Under the pieces are notes generated by a model. The model was not told the DNA's origin, did not search any database, and saw only the letters and a program-made list of their open reading frames with translations. From NCBI GenBank assembly GCA_046052145.1, contig JBJOMW010000008.1, forward strand, positions 62,001-126,000: a stretch of DNA of 64,000 nt, in the 5' to 3' direction. Source of the stretch: Falsiroseomonas sp046052145. Lineage in GTDB: Bacteria > Pseudomonadota > Alphaproteobacteria > Acetobacterales > Acetobacteraceae. Positions 17,294 through 26,019 of the stretch are shown in pieces. A program made the translations under genes and the position numbers. How positions within the stretch are numbered: the stretch's first letter is position 1; each line of letters begins with the position of its first letter.

Positions 17294-18265
17294 ATGCTGG
17301 GATTTGATTTACTGATAACTAACCTGCTTTCGCCCATCGTGCTCGCCTTCGTGCTGGGCGCGGTGGCGGGGTTCATCCGATCCGAACTCGAACTGCCGGA
17401 TGCGGTGCTCAAGCTGCTCTCGATCTACCTGCTCTTCTCGATCGGCCTGACGGGCGGGCGGGAGCTGGCGAAGGTGAGCCTCGCGGATGTCTCCGCGCTG
17501 TTCCTGGCAGCCGCGGCGCTGACGGTGGCGATCCCGGTGATCTCCTACAACGTGCTGCGGCGGCTCGGCGGGTTCGATGTCGCCAATGCGGCCGCGGTCG
17601 CGGCGCATTACGGCTCGGTCTCGACCGTCACCTTCTTCTCGGCGGTCGCCTTCGCGCGCGCGCTGGACACGCCGAGCGAGGGGTATCTGACCGCCGTCGT
17701 CGCGCTGATGGAATTCGGCGTCGTGCTGTCGCTGATGATCGCGCGCTGGGGCCTCGGGCGGGAGCGCGGCGGAATCCGCATCGGGGAATTGCTGCTGGAT
17801 ACGCTGCGCGGGCGGGGCATCCTGCTGCTGTCGGGCGGCATGCTGATCGGCTTCGTGGCGAGCGACACCGATTGGCAGCGCATCGCGCCCTTCTACGAGA
17901 CGCTGTTCCGCGGCTTCCTGATGCTGTTCCTGCTGGAGATGGGCATGACGGCGGCGCGCCAGATCAGGCAATTCGCCGAGGTCGGCGTCTTCATGACCGG
18001 CTTCGCTATCGCCGCCCCCATCTGCTTCGGCGTGCTCGGCGTCTATGCGGGCTGGGCGGTCGGGCTGTCGCTCGGCGGTGCCTTCGTGCTGGGCGCGATC
18101 TGCGCGAGCGCGAGCTATATCGACGCGCCAGCGGCCTGCCGCGCGGCGCTGCCGGAGGCGAGCCCGGGCATCTACCTTACCGCCTCTCTCGGCGTGACCT
18201 TCCCGTTCAACCTGCTGGTCAACCTGCCGCTGCTCTATGCGCTGGCGAGCTGGTTGTATGGGTAG
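17294..18265 (+). CDS. SbtA-type sodium-dependent bicarbonate transporter family permease
   Basis: 323-aa integral membrane protein with about ten hydrophobic segments, matching the SbtA/DUF897 permease family: LAFVLGAVAGFIRSELELP, FSIGLTGGREL, AAHYGSVSTVTF and SASYIDAPAACRAALPEA are the conserved blocks. Cyanobacterial SbtA imports bicarbonate with sodium; the function in a heterotroph is presumed similar. No SbtB-like PII partner is adjacent. The leader at 17255-17293 is unusually AT-rich and holds TTGGAGAAATAG as the ribosome site, which fixes the ATG at 17294. Confidence 0.85.
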   Translation: MLGFDLLITNLLSPIVLAFVLGAVAGFIRSELELPDAVLKLLSIYLLFSIGLTGGRELAKVSLADVSALFLAAAALTVAIPVISYNVLRRLGGFDVANAAAVAAHYGSVSTVTFFSAVAFARALDTPSEGYLTAVVALMEFGVVLSLMIARWGLGRERGGIRIGELLLDTLRGRGILLLSGGMLIGFVASDTDWQRIAPFYETLFRGFLMLFLLEMGMTAARQIRQFAEVGVFMTGFAIAAPICFGVLGVYAGWAVGLSLGGAFVLGAICASASYIDAPAACRAALPEASPGIYLTASLGVTFPFNLLVNLPLLYALASWLYG

Positions 18266-18267
18266 CG

Positions 18268-19749
18268 CTACGCTGCCGCGGCGGGATCACCCGCCGCCGT
18301 CTCGCGGCCAGACCCGCAGAGCGCGACGATCCGCCGGCCCATCTGATCGGTGCGGCTGACGATTGCGCCCTGCCCTTCCAGCCATTCGATCAGCCGCCGC
18401 GCGCGGCCCGGCGAACGGCTGCCATAGGCACGCGCCAGCGCCTCATCGGACGGGCATGGCGCGGCTTCCAGCGCGGCGCGGGCCAGCAGCAGATACACAC
18501 CCTGTGTGTCCTCCGGCAGCGCTGCGGCCTGCTCGGCGACTGCGGGCCAGTCCGGATCGCCAGCCAGCGCCGCCTCGTCCACACCCGCCCGCGCCAGCGC
18601 CAGCAGGCGCCGGAAGGCAGGGAGTTCCGGCGGCGCGCCAAGCCGCGCGATGCGCAGACGCACGAGGAAATCCTGGTAGAGCACCGGCGGCTGACGGAAA
18701 GCGGCGTCGGGCTCGACCAGCATCTGGCGCAGCACTTCGGCAAGCTTCGCCTCCCGCGCCGCTGCATCCTCGGCCGAAGGCGCGGGCGCCTTCTCATGCA
18801 CGGGCGCGGGGCGTGCGGCGGCCAGCTGGGCCGCGATGTCGGGCGCCGGGGCGGAGGGCCGGCGGGGCGGCGGCAGGGCGCGGGGCTCGGGTGCCGCGGC
18901 GGCCTGCAGGATCTGCGCGCGCGCTTCCTCAGAGGCCGTCGGCGGCGGCGCGGCGAGCTTCGGCCCCGCCCCGCGCGTGCCGGTCTCGACGCTGCCGATC
19001 CGCACCGGCAGCGGCCGGCGGGAGATGGCGGGGCCGAGCGCGACGAAATGCCCGCGGGCGAGGTCGCGGAACATCTCGGCCTGGCGGCGCTCCATGCCCA
19101 GAAGGTCGGCCGCGCGCGCCATGTCGATGTCGAGAAAGGTGCGGCCCATCAGGAAGTTCGACGCCTCCGCCGCGACGTTCTTGGCGAGCTTCGCGAGCCG
19201 CTGCGTCGCCACCACCCCCGCAAGCCCCCGCTTGCGGCCGCGGCACATCAGGTCGGTCATGGCGGCGAGCGAGGTGCGCCGCGCCTCGTCGGAGACATCG
19301 CCGCCCATGGCAGGCGCGAAGAGCTGCGCCTCATCCACCACGACCAGCATCGGCGACCAGGCGTCGCGCTCCACGCTGAACAGCCCGTCGAGGAAGGCCG
19401 CGGCGTGGCGCAGTTGCTGGTCCACCTCCAGATTCTCGAGGTTCAGCACGACCGAGACGCGGTGCTGCCGCACGCCTTCAGCGGCACGCCGGAGGCCGGC
19501 GAGACCGGAGGCAGCGGCGTCGATCACCAGATGGCCGAAGCGGTCGCCGAGGGTGACGAAATCGCCCTCCGGGTCGATCACCGCCTGCTGCACCCAGGGC
19601 GCGGATTGCTCCAGCAGCCGGCGCAGCAGATGCGACTTGCCGGAGCCGGAATTGCCCTGGACCAGAAGGCGGGTCGCGAGCAGCTCCTCGAGGTCGAGGC
19701 TCGCCGGCTCTCCCCCATTGGTCGCCCCGATCTCGATGCGGACCGTCAT
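18268..19749 (-). CDS. HerA-like (DUF87) ATP-binding protein
   Basis: 493-aa P-loop ATPase. Walker A GNSGSGKS is at residues 32-39 and Walker B LVVVDE at 135-140, followed by CRGRKRGLAGVVATQR, a sensor region typical of HerA/FtsK-type DUF87 ATPases. Residues about 255-330 form a Pro/Ala-rich linker and the last 90 residues resemble a winged-helix domain. No NurA nuclease or SIR2 partner is adjacent, so a DNA-end-processing or defence role is not supported. It ends two bases from the convergent SbtA gene. Confidence 0.75.
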   Translation of the reverse strand: MTVRIEIGATNGGEPASLDLEELLATRLLVQGNSGSGKSHLLRRLLEQSAPWVQQAVIDPEGDFVTLGDRFGHLVIDAAASGLAGLRRAAEGVRQHRVSVVLNLENLEVDQQLRHAAAFLDGLFSVERDAWSPMLVVVDEAQLFAPAMGGDVSDEARRTSLAAMTDLMCRGRKRGLAGVVATQRLAKLAKNVAAEASNFLMGRTFLDIDMARAADLLGMERRQAEMFRDLARGHFVALGPAISRRPLPVRIGSVETGTRGAGPKLAAPPPTASEEARAQILQAAAAPEPRALPPPRRPSAPAPDIAAQLAAARPAPVHEKAPAPSAEDAAAREAKLAEVLRQMLVEPDAAFRQPPVLYQDFLVRLRIARLGAPPELPAFRRLLALARAGVDEAALAGDPDWPAVAEQAAALPEDTQGVYLLLARAALEAAPCPSDEALARAYGSRSPGRARRLIEWLEGQGAIVSRTDQMGRRIVALCGSGRETAAGDPAAAA

Positions 19750-19782
19750 GGCGGGGGGCTTAGCCGGGCCCGGGCGGGAAGG

Positions 19783-20619
19783 CTACCCGAGCTCGAAAGT
19801 GGCGACGCCGAACAGGCGGTCCAGGGCCACCGCCGGGGCGGGGCCGGTGTACATCCGCGCTGTCTCAAAGACCGGCTGGAGGCCGAGGCGGTTGGCGAGC
19901 GCTACGGCGCCGGTATTCGGCTCCGGCACGTCGAGGAAGACGGGGCCGGGCGGGATGCGGGCGAGCAGCGCGGCGAGCAGCGATTCGGCCGCCGCCTCGC
20001 TGGGCGCGACCAGGGGGCCGATCTTGTGGCCGCTGCGGCAGGGGCGGATGACGCCGAAGCCCGCCGGCTGGCCGTCCTCGATGAGCACCAGCGCCACATG
20101 GCCCGGTGCGCCGAGCCAGGCGCGCAGGAAATGCGGCCGCTCGGCCGGGAAGACCGCGGCGTCCAGCGCTTCGATGGCGGCGAAGGGGATGGAGGCGGCC
20201 GGGACGACCTGCGCCTGCGGGGCGGGCAGTTCGGGGCGCTCGCCGCCGAAGCGGATGTTGTTCCAGGCCAAGCGAAAGCCGGATTTGCGGTAGTTCGCCT
20301 GCTGCGCCACGACCCCGTCGAGGCCGATGAGGCGGCCTTCGAGCTGGCGCATCGCCGCACGCCAGACGGCGATGCCATGCCCCTGCCCGCGCGCCTCGGC
20401 AGCGGCGATGTAGAAGCCAATGAAGCCGAAGGCCGGCGCGTAGCGCGTTGCGGAGATGACGGAGACCAGCCGATCGCCCTGGAAGGCGCCGAGGAAGAGG
20501 CCGGGATCCTGCGCTATGAAACACTCAACATCGGCGAGGCCGGGGTTCCAGCCCTCGGCCGCGGCCCAGTCCACGGCCCGCTCCGCCTCCTGTGCGGTCA
20601 GGCTGCGGATCGTGGTCAA
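19783..20619 (-). CDS. GNAT family N-acetyltransferase with YitI-like C-terminal domain
   Basis: 278-aa protein with an N-terminal GNAT acetyltransferase domain (about 1-130; acetyl-CoA loop around EARGQGHGIAVWRAAM) followed by a second GNAT-like lobe (about 140-278) of the YitI C-terminal type. The acceptor is unknown. The ATG at 20619 overlaps the stop of the SDR gene (ATGA), placing it third in the hutF-SDR-GNAT operon, so a link to histidine or formyl-amino-acid metabolism is possible but only inferred. Confidence 0.82.
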   Translation of the reverse strand: MTTIRSLTAQEAERAVDWAAAEGWNPGLADVECFIAQDPGLFLGAFQGDRLVSVISATRYAPAFGFIGFYIAAAEARGQGHGIAVWRAAMRQLEGRLIGLDGVVAQQANYRKSGFRLAWNNIRFGGERPELPAPQAQVVPAASIPFAAIEALDAAVFPAERPHFLRAWLGAPGHVALVLIEDGQPAGFGVIRPCRSGHKIGPLVAPSEAAAESLLAALLARIPPGPVFLDVPEPNTGAVALANRLGLQPVFETARMYTGPAPAVALDRLFGVATFELG

Positions 20620-21371
20620 TGCATCAGATCCCCGCCATTTGGCGACAGCGTCGCGCCCACGAAGAAATCGCCACCCGGGGAGCTCGCCAACAATAGCGCG
20701 GCCGCGGCGATCTCCTCGGGCTGGCCGACGCGGCCGAGCGGCAGGTTGGCGCCCGTCTTCTCAGCCCAATCTGGGCCGAGCTGCGCCGTCAGCTCGCTGA
20801 CCACGGGGCCGGGCGCGATGGCGTTCACCAGGATGCCCTTCGGCGCGCCTTCACGCGCCAGCGCGCGCGTCATCCCCACCAGCGCGGCCTTCGCGGTGCA
20901 ATAGGGCACGATGTTCGGCGCCCCCTTGAAGGCGAGCTGGCTGGCGGTGGTGATAATGCGGCCCCTGCCCCGCGCGGCCATCCCGGCCCAGACGGCCTGG
21001 GCGGCGAAGAAGCTGGCGCGGACATGCACGGACATCACGCGGTCGAACATCTCCTCCGTGATCGTCTCGATCGCGCCGCGCAGGTTGAGCCCCGCATTGT
21101 TCACCAGCACATCGCAAGGCCCGAGCGCCGCTTCTGCGGCCGTGATGAAGGCCCGCAACGCCGGCAGTTCCGCGACATCCACATCCGCATGGAAGGCCCG
21201 GCGGCCGAGCGCCTCTACCTGCCGCGCAACCTCGGCCGCGCCTTCGGGGTCGCGCAGGTGGCAGAAGGCGATGTCGGCGCCCTCGCGCGCGAACAGAAGC
21301 GCGATGGCCCGCCCGATGCCGCGGCTGCCGCCGGTGATGATCGCGACCTGACCCGCAACTTGTCCCGTCAT
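20616..21371 (-). CDS. Short-chain dehydrogenase/reductase (FabG-like)
   Basis: 251-aa classical SDR. The NAD(P)-binding TGGSRGIG is at residues 13-20, NNAG at 91-94, and the catalytic triad is S144, Y157 and K161 (YCTAK). DLMH at the end is a typical C-terminus. The substrate is unknown. It is translationally coupled to hutF upstream and to the GNAT gene downstream by four-base overlaps, an unusual set of partners for formimidoylglutamate deiminase. Confidence 0.88.
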   Translation of the reverse strand: MTGQVAGQVAIITGGSRGIGRAIALLFAREGADIAFCHLRDPEGAAEVARQVEALGRRAFHADVDVAELPALRAFITAAEAALGPCDVLVNNAGLNLRGAIETITEEMFDRVMSVHVRASFFAAQAVWAGMAARGRGRIITTASQLAFKGAPNIVPYCTAKAALVGMTRALAREGAPKGILVNAIAPGPVVSELTAQLGPDWAEKTGANLPLGRVGQPEEIAAAALLLASSPGGDFFVGATLSPNGGDLMH

Positions 21372-22735
21372 GCCAGAAGCCTTCTCATCGCCGCGCCGAA
21401 GGCGTCGCGGATCGCCATGGAGTGCACATGCCGCCCGGCTTCCACCACCGCGCGGCCGCCGCAGATCGTGGTGCGCACCGGGCTACCCTGGCCGCTGAAC
21501 ACCCAGCCATCCAGCAACGCATCGCCAGCACGGCCGAGCAGCAGCGGGTGCGTGTCGTCGAGTTCCACCAGATCCGCGCGCATGCCCGGCGCGATGGCAC
21601 CGATGCGCCGCCCGCTGGCCTGCGCGCCGCCCGCGAGCGCCGCATCCAGCAGCGTGCGGCCGGGATGCGGGTTCTGCTCCGCCGTTGCGACCGCGCGGGC
21701 ATGGTCGCGCAAGCGCTGCGAGGTCTCAAGCTGGCGCAGTTCGAAAGCGGGCGCGGTGCCGACATGGCTGTCCGTGCCGACGCCGATCCGCCCGCCGGCC
21801 GCGAGGAATGCGGGCAGCCGGAAGATGCCATCGCCGAGCGAGGCTTCCGTGGTGGGACAGAGCCCCGCCACCGCCCCGGTCGCGGCCAGCTCCCGCACCT
21901 CGCCATCATCGAGTTGCGTGGCATGGATCAGTACCCAGCGGGCATCGAGCGGCATGCTCTCCAGCAGCCAGCGCACGGGACGACGGCCGGTGGCGGCGAG
22001 GCATTCCTCCACCTCCTTCGGCTGTTCGGCGGCGTGGATGTGGATGGGGCCGTCGAAGCCGGCCAGCGCGTGCAGCATCTCCGGCGTGACGGCACGCAGC
22101 GAATGGGGCGCGAGGCCGGTGGCGAATTGCGGATCGCCCATCACCGCGCCGCGCACGCCTTCCACGATGCGGCCATAACTGTCGAGGTCGTTCAGGAAGC
22201 GCCGCTGCCCGTCATGCGGCGGCTTCCCGAAAATGCCGCCATGCCGATAGAGCGAGGGCAGCATCGTCATGCCGATGCCGGCGCGCTTCGCCGCCGCGAC
22301 ATGGCGCAGCGCCATCTCCGCCCGGTCGTCATAGGGCGTGCCGTCCGGCTGGTGATGCAGGTAGTGGAACTCGGCGATGCTGGTAAATCCGTGTTCCAGG
22401 CATTCGGCGTAGAGCTGCGCGGCGACGGCCTCGGCATCCTCCGGCTGGAACAGGCCGACGAAGCGATACATCGTCTCGCGCCAGGTCCAGAAACTGTCCT
22501 GCCCCGCCGGGCTGCGCCGTTCCGCTCCGCCGGCCATGGCGCGCTGGAAGGCGTGGGAATGCAGGTTCGGCACGCCAGGGATCACATGGCCCGACAGGCG
22601 CCGCGCCGCGCCGGGGGCAGCGCCGGGCTCGACTGCGATGATGTCGCCAGCCGCGTCAACGGCGATCCGCACCGCCGCCGCCCAGCCCCCTGGCAGCAAG
22701 GCATGGGCGGCCCAGAATTCGCGCGTCGCTGTCAT
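21368..22735 (-). CDS. hutF: Formimidoylglutamate deiminase HutF
   Basis: Converts N-formimidoyl-L-glutamate to N-formyl-L-glutamate and ammonia in the five-step histidine pathway, 455 aa, the normal family length. The amidohydrolase metal motif is HSHAFQRAM, followed by SFWTWRETMYRF, HIHAAEQPKEVEEC, and VGTDSHVGTAP with the late Asp ligand. The ATG at 22735 begins MTATREFW. It diverges from hutU with only 45 nt between. The next enzyme, N-formylglutamate deformylase HutG, is not visible. Confidence 0.95.
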   Translation of the reverse strand: MTATREFWAAHALLPGGWAAAVRIAVDAAGDIIAVEPGAAPGAARRLSGHVIPGVPNLHSHAFQRAMAGGAERRSPAGQDSFWTWRETMYRFVGLFQPEDAEAVAAQLYAECLEHGFTSIAEFHYLHHQPDGTPYDDRAEMALRHVAAAKRAGIGMTMLPSLYRHGGIFGKPPHDGQRRFLNDLDSYGRIVEGVRGAVMGDPQFATGLAPHSLRAVTPEMLHALAGFDGPIHIHAAEQPKEVEECLAATGRRPVRWLLESMPLDARWVLIHATQLDDGEVRELAATGAVAGLCPTTEASLGDGIFRLPAFLAAGGRIGVGTDSHVGTAPAFELRQLETSQRLRDHARAVATAEQNPHPGRTLLDAALAGGAQASGRRIGAIAPGMRADLVELDDTHPLLLGRAGDALLDGWVFSGQGSPVRTTICGGRAVVEAGRHVHSMAIRDAFGAAMRRLLA

Positions 22736-22780
22736 CTCTTGCCGCTTGCCCTCCGGCCGCCCGCGGGTATGGAGTGAGGC

Positions 22781-24451
22781 ATGACCGATCCCAGCCGCTT
22801 CCGCAACGCCCCCGCGATCCGCGCCCCCCGCGGGCTCGACCTCAGCTGCCGCCAATGGACCACCGAGGCGGCGATGCGCATGCTGATGAACAACCTCGAC
22901 GACGAGGTGGCTGAACGGCCGGGCGAGCTGGTGGTCTATGGCGGCATCGGCCGCGCCGCACGCGACTGGACAAGCTACGAGACCATCGTCTCCGTCCTGA
23001 AGCGGCTCGATGAGGAGCACACGCTGCTGGTGCAGTCCGGAAAACCTGTCGGCGTCTTCCGCACCCATGCCGATGCACCGCGCGTGCTGATCGCCAATTC
23101 CAACCTGGTGCCGCGCTGGTCGAGCTGGGAGCATTTCAACGAGCTCGATCGGAAAGGGCTGATGATGTACGGCCAGATGACCGCCGGGTCCTGGATCTAC
23201 ATCGGCAGCCAAGGGATCGTGCAGGGCACCTACGAGACATTTGCCGAGGCCGGGCGCCAGCATTTCGGCGGATCGCTCGCGGGCCGCTGGATCCTGACGG
23301 CGGGCTTGGGCGGGATGGGCGGCGCGCAGCCTCTGGCCGGCGTCTTCGCCGGTGCCTGCGTCCTTGCGGTGGAGTGCCAGCCCTCCTCCATCGAGAAGCG
23401 GCTGGAGACGCGCTACCTCGATCATCGCGCCGACGACCTCGACACGGCGCTGGCGATGATCCGCGCGGCCTGCGCGGAGAAGCGCGCGATCAGCGTCGGG
23501 CTGCTTGGCAATGCCGCCGAGATCTTCCCCGAACTCGTCCGCCGCGGCGTCGTGCCGGACATCGTGACCGACCAGACCAGCGCGCATGACCCGGCCAATG
23601 GCTATCTTCCCGCCGGCTGGACGCTGGCCGAATGGCAGGCGAAGCGCGAGTCCGACCCGGCGGCGGTCGCGGCCGCGGCGAAGCGCTCCATGGTGGCCCA
23701 TGTCCAGGCGATGCTCGACTTCAAGCGGATGGGTGCGGCCGTGCTCGATTACGGCAACAACATCCGCCAGATGGCGAAGGAAGAAGGGCTGGCCAACGCC
23801 TTCGATTTCCCGGGCTTCGTGCCGGCCTATATCCGCCCGCTGTTTTGCCGCGGCATCGGCCCCTTCCGCTGGGCCGCGCTGTCGGGAGACCCTGAGGACA
23901 TCCGCAAGACCGACGCCAAGGTGCGGGAGCTGATCCCGGACGACCCGCATCTGCACCAGTGGCTGGACATGGCCGAGCGGCGCATCGCCTTCCAGGGCCT
24001 GCCGGCGCGCATCTGCTGGGTCGGTCTCGGCCAGCGCCATCGCCTGGGGTTGGCGTTCAACGAGATGGTGGCGCGTGGCGAGATCGGGCCGCTCGTGATC
24101 GGCCGCGACCACCTCGATTCCGGTAGCGTGGCGTCGCCAAACCGGGAGACGGAGGCGATGCAGGACGGGTCGGATGCGGTCTCCGACTGGCCGCTGCTGA
24201 ATGCGCTGCTGAACACCGCCTCCGGCGCGACCTGGGTGAGCCTGCATCATGGCGGCGGCGTCGGCATGGGGTTCAGCCAGCATGCCGGCATGGTGATCGT
24301 TTGCGACGGCACCGAGGCCGCGTCACGCCGCCTGGCCCGCGTGCTGTGGAACGATCCCGCGACCGGTGTGATGCGCCACGCCGATGCGGGCTACGACATC
24401 GCGAAGGCGTGTGCGCGGGAGAACGGGCTGGATCTGCCGATGCTGTCATAG
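22781..24451 (+). CDS. hutU: Urocanate hydratase HutU
   Basis: NAD+-dependent hydration of urocanate to 4-imidazolone-5-propionate, 556 aa, the full family length. Conserved blocks are YGGIGRAARDW, LVQSGKPVGVFRTH, TAGLGGMGGAQPLA, DQTSAHDP and DYGNNIRQ. GGAGTGAGG precedes the ATG at 22781. It is the first gene of hutUHI; the divergent promoter must fit in 45 nt shared with hutF, or lie partly inside a coding region. Confidence 0.97.
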   Translation: MTDPSRFRNAPAIRAPRGLDLSCRQWTTEAAMRMLMNNLDDEVAERPGELVVYGGIGRAARDWTSYETIVSVLKRLDEEHTLLVQSGKPVGVFRTHADAPRVLIANSNLVPRWSSWEHFNELDRKGLMMYGQMTAGSWIYIGSQGIVQGTYETFAEAGRQHFGGSLAGRWILTAGLGGMGGAQPLAGVFAGACVLAVECQPSSIEKRLETRYLDHRADDLDTALAMIRAACAEKRAISVGLLGNAAEIFPELVRRGVVPDIVTDQTSAHDPANGYLPAGWTLAEWQAKRESDPAAVAAAAKRSMVAHVQAMLDFKRMGAAVLDYGNNIRQMAKEEGLANAFDFPGFVPAYIRPLFCRGIGPFRWAALSGDPEDIRKTDAKVRELIPDDPHLHQWLDMAERRIAFQGLPARICWVGLGQRHRLGLAFNEMVARGEIGPLVIGRDHLDSGSVASPNRETEAMQDGSDAVSDWPLLNALLNTASGATWVSLHHGGGVGMGFSQHAGMVIVCDGTEAASRRLARVLWNDPATGVMRHADAGYDIAKACARENGLDLPMLS

Positions 24452-24473
24452 CCTCCCTCACCGTCCGCGCCCC

Positions 24474-24494
24474 CTCCCCCACTACGCGGGGGAG
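24474..24494. other. Intra-operon hairpin between hutU and hutH
   Basis: CTCCCCC (24474-24480) pairs with GGGGGAG (24488-24494) around a seven-base loop in the 59-nt gap. No T-tract follows, so it is more likely a stability or processing element than a terminator. It lies just before the hutH ribosome site GGAGG at 24501-24505. Confidence 0.4.
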
Positions 24495-24510
24495 AGAAAA
24501 GGAGGCTCCG

Positions 24511-26019
24511 ATGATCACCGCCGGCCAGGCCCATCTGCACGATCTCCGCGCCGTCATGGAAGGCCAGCAGCTCGCGCTCGATCCGTCCTGGCGCGCGGCG
24601 ACACAGGCCTCGGTGGATGCGCTGGGCCGGCGCCTGGCGGCCGGCGAGGCGCTCTATGGCGTCAACACAGGCTTCGGGAAGCTCGCCTCCACGCGCATCG
24701 CGCCCGAGAGGCTGGCGCAGTTGCAACTCAACCTGATCCGCAGCCACGCCGCCGGCACTGGCGGCTTCCTGCCCGCTTCCGTCGTGCGGCTGGTGCTGGC
24801 GCTGAAGGCGAACAGCCTCGCCCGCGGCGCCTCCGCCGTCCGGCCCGAGGTGGTGGAAGCACTGCTCGCGCTGCTCGCGCATGACGTGCTGCCCGCGATC
24901 CCCGCGAAAGGCTCGGTCGGCGCCTCCGGCGATCTCGCGCCGCTCGCGCATCTCGCGCTGGTGCTGATCGGCGAGGGCGAGGCCTTCCACAAGGATCGCG
25001 TGGTGGACGGCACCCAGGCGCTGGCGCTCGCCAATATCGCCCCGCTCGCGCTCGGGCCGAAGGAGGGATTGGCGCTTCTGAACGGCACGCAGGCCAGCAC
25101 GGCGCTGGCGCTGGCTGGCCTCTTTGCCGCGCAGGATTTGCTGAAGACGGCGCTGGTGGCCTCCGCCCTCAGCCTCGATGCGGCGCGCGGCTCCGACACG
25201 CCCTTCGATGCGCGCATCCATGCGCTGCGCGGCCAGCCCGGGCAGATCCGTGCCGCTGCCGCGCTCCGCGCGCTGATCGCCGGCAGCGAGATCCGCGACA
25301 GCCACCGCGATGGCGACACGCGGGTGCAGGACCCCTATTCGCTCCGCTGCCAGCCGCAGGTCGCGGGCGCCTGCCTCGACCTGCTCGAGGCCGCCGCCGC
25401 AACCCTGCTGCGGGAAGCGAATGCGGTGACCGACAATCCGCTCGTCACGGCAGATGGCGAGGTGCTCTCGGGCGGCAATTTCCATGCGGAGCCCGTGGCC
25501 TTCGCCGCCGACATGATCGCCCTGGCGCTGGCGGAGCTCGGCGCGATCAGCGAAAGGCGGATCGCGCTGCTCACCGACCCCGCGCTGAATTCCGGCCTGC
25601 CGCCCTTCCTGGTGGCCGATAGCGGGATCAATTCGGGCTTCATGATCGCCCAGGTCACCGCGGCTGCGCTGGTGGCGGAGAACCGCGCGCTGGCGACGCC
25701 GCGCGCAACCGACAGCCTGCCGACAAGCGCCAACCAGGAAGACCATGTCAGCATGGCGACCGCCGCCGCGCTGCGGCTGGCGGAGATGGGAACGCACCTG
25801 GCGACCATCCTCGGCATCGAGATCATGGCGGCCTGCCAAGGGCTGGAGTTCCATCGCCCGCTGCGCTCCTCCGCCCCGCTCGAAGCCGCGCATGCGGCGC
25901 TGCGGGAGGCGATCGCGCCCTGGAGGGAGGACCGCGTCATGGCGCCCGATATCGAAGCCGCGAAGCGGCTGGTGGAACGCGGCACCTTCGCCGCCCTGGT
26001 GGACCTGCCCCCTGCATGA
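24511..26019 (+). CDS. hutH: Histidine ammonia-lyase HutH
   Basis: Deaminates L-histidine to urocanate, first step of the pathway, 502 aa. The MIO prosthetic group forms from A138-S139-G140 in KGSVGASGDLAPL. YGVNTGFGKLAS and LTDPALNSGLPPFL are further signatures. AAAAGGAGG just upstream sets the ATG at 24511; an in-frame extension to 24301 is only read-through inside hutU. Stop overlaps the hutI start (ATGA). Confidence 0.97.
   Translation: MITAGQAHLHDLRAVMEGQQLALDPSWRAATQASVDALGRRLAAGEALYGVNTGFGKLASTRIAPERLAQLQLNLIRSHAAGTGGFLPASVVRLVLALKANSLARGASAVRPEVVEALLALLAHDVLPAIPAKGSVGASGDLAPLAHLALVLIGEGEAFHKDRVVDGTQALALANIAPLALGPKEGLALLNGTQASTALALAGLFAAQDLLKTALVASALSLDAARGSDTPFDARIHALRGQPGQIRAAAALRALIAGSEIRDSHRDGDTRVQDPYSLRCQPQVAGACLDLLEAAAATLLREANAVTDNPLVTADGEVLSGGNFHAEPVAFAADMIALALAELGAISERRIALLTDPALNSGLPPFLVADSGINSGFMIAQVTAAALVAENRALATPRATDSLPTSANQEDHVSMATAAALRLAEMGTHLATILGIEIMAACQGLEFHRPLRSSAPLEAAHAALREAIAPWREDRVMAPDIEAAKRLVERGTFAALVDLPPA

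Noticed and set aside
17872..20904. About 1010-codon plus-strand open frame
   Set aside because: Antisense to the HerA-like ATPase, GNAT and SDR genes, which have clear family motifs; no ribosome site or domain.
22736..24283. N-terminal extension of hutF on the minus strand
   Set aside because: It is antisense to hutU; the HutF family begins at MTATREFW (22735).
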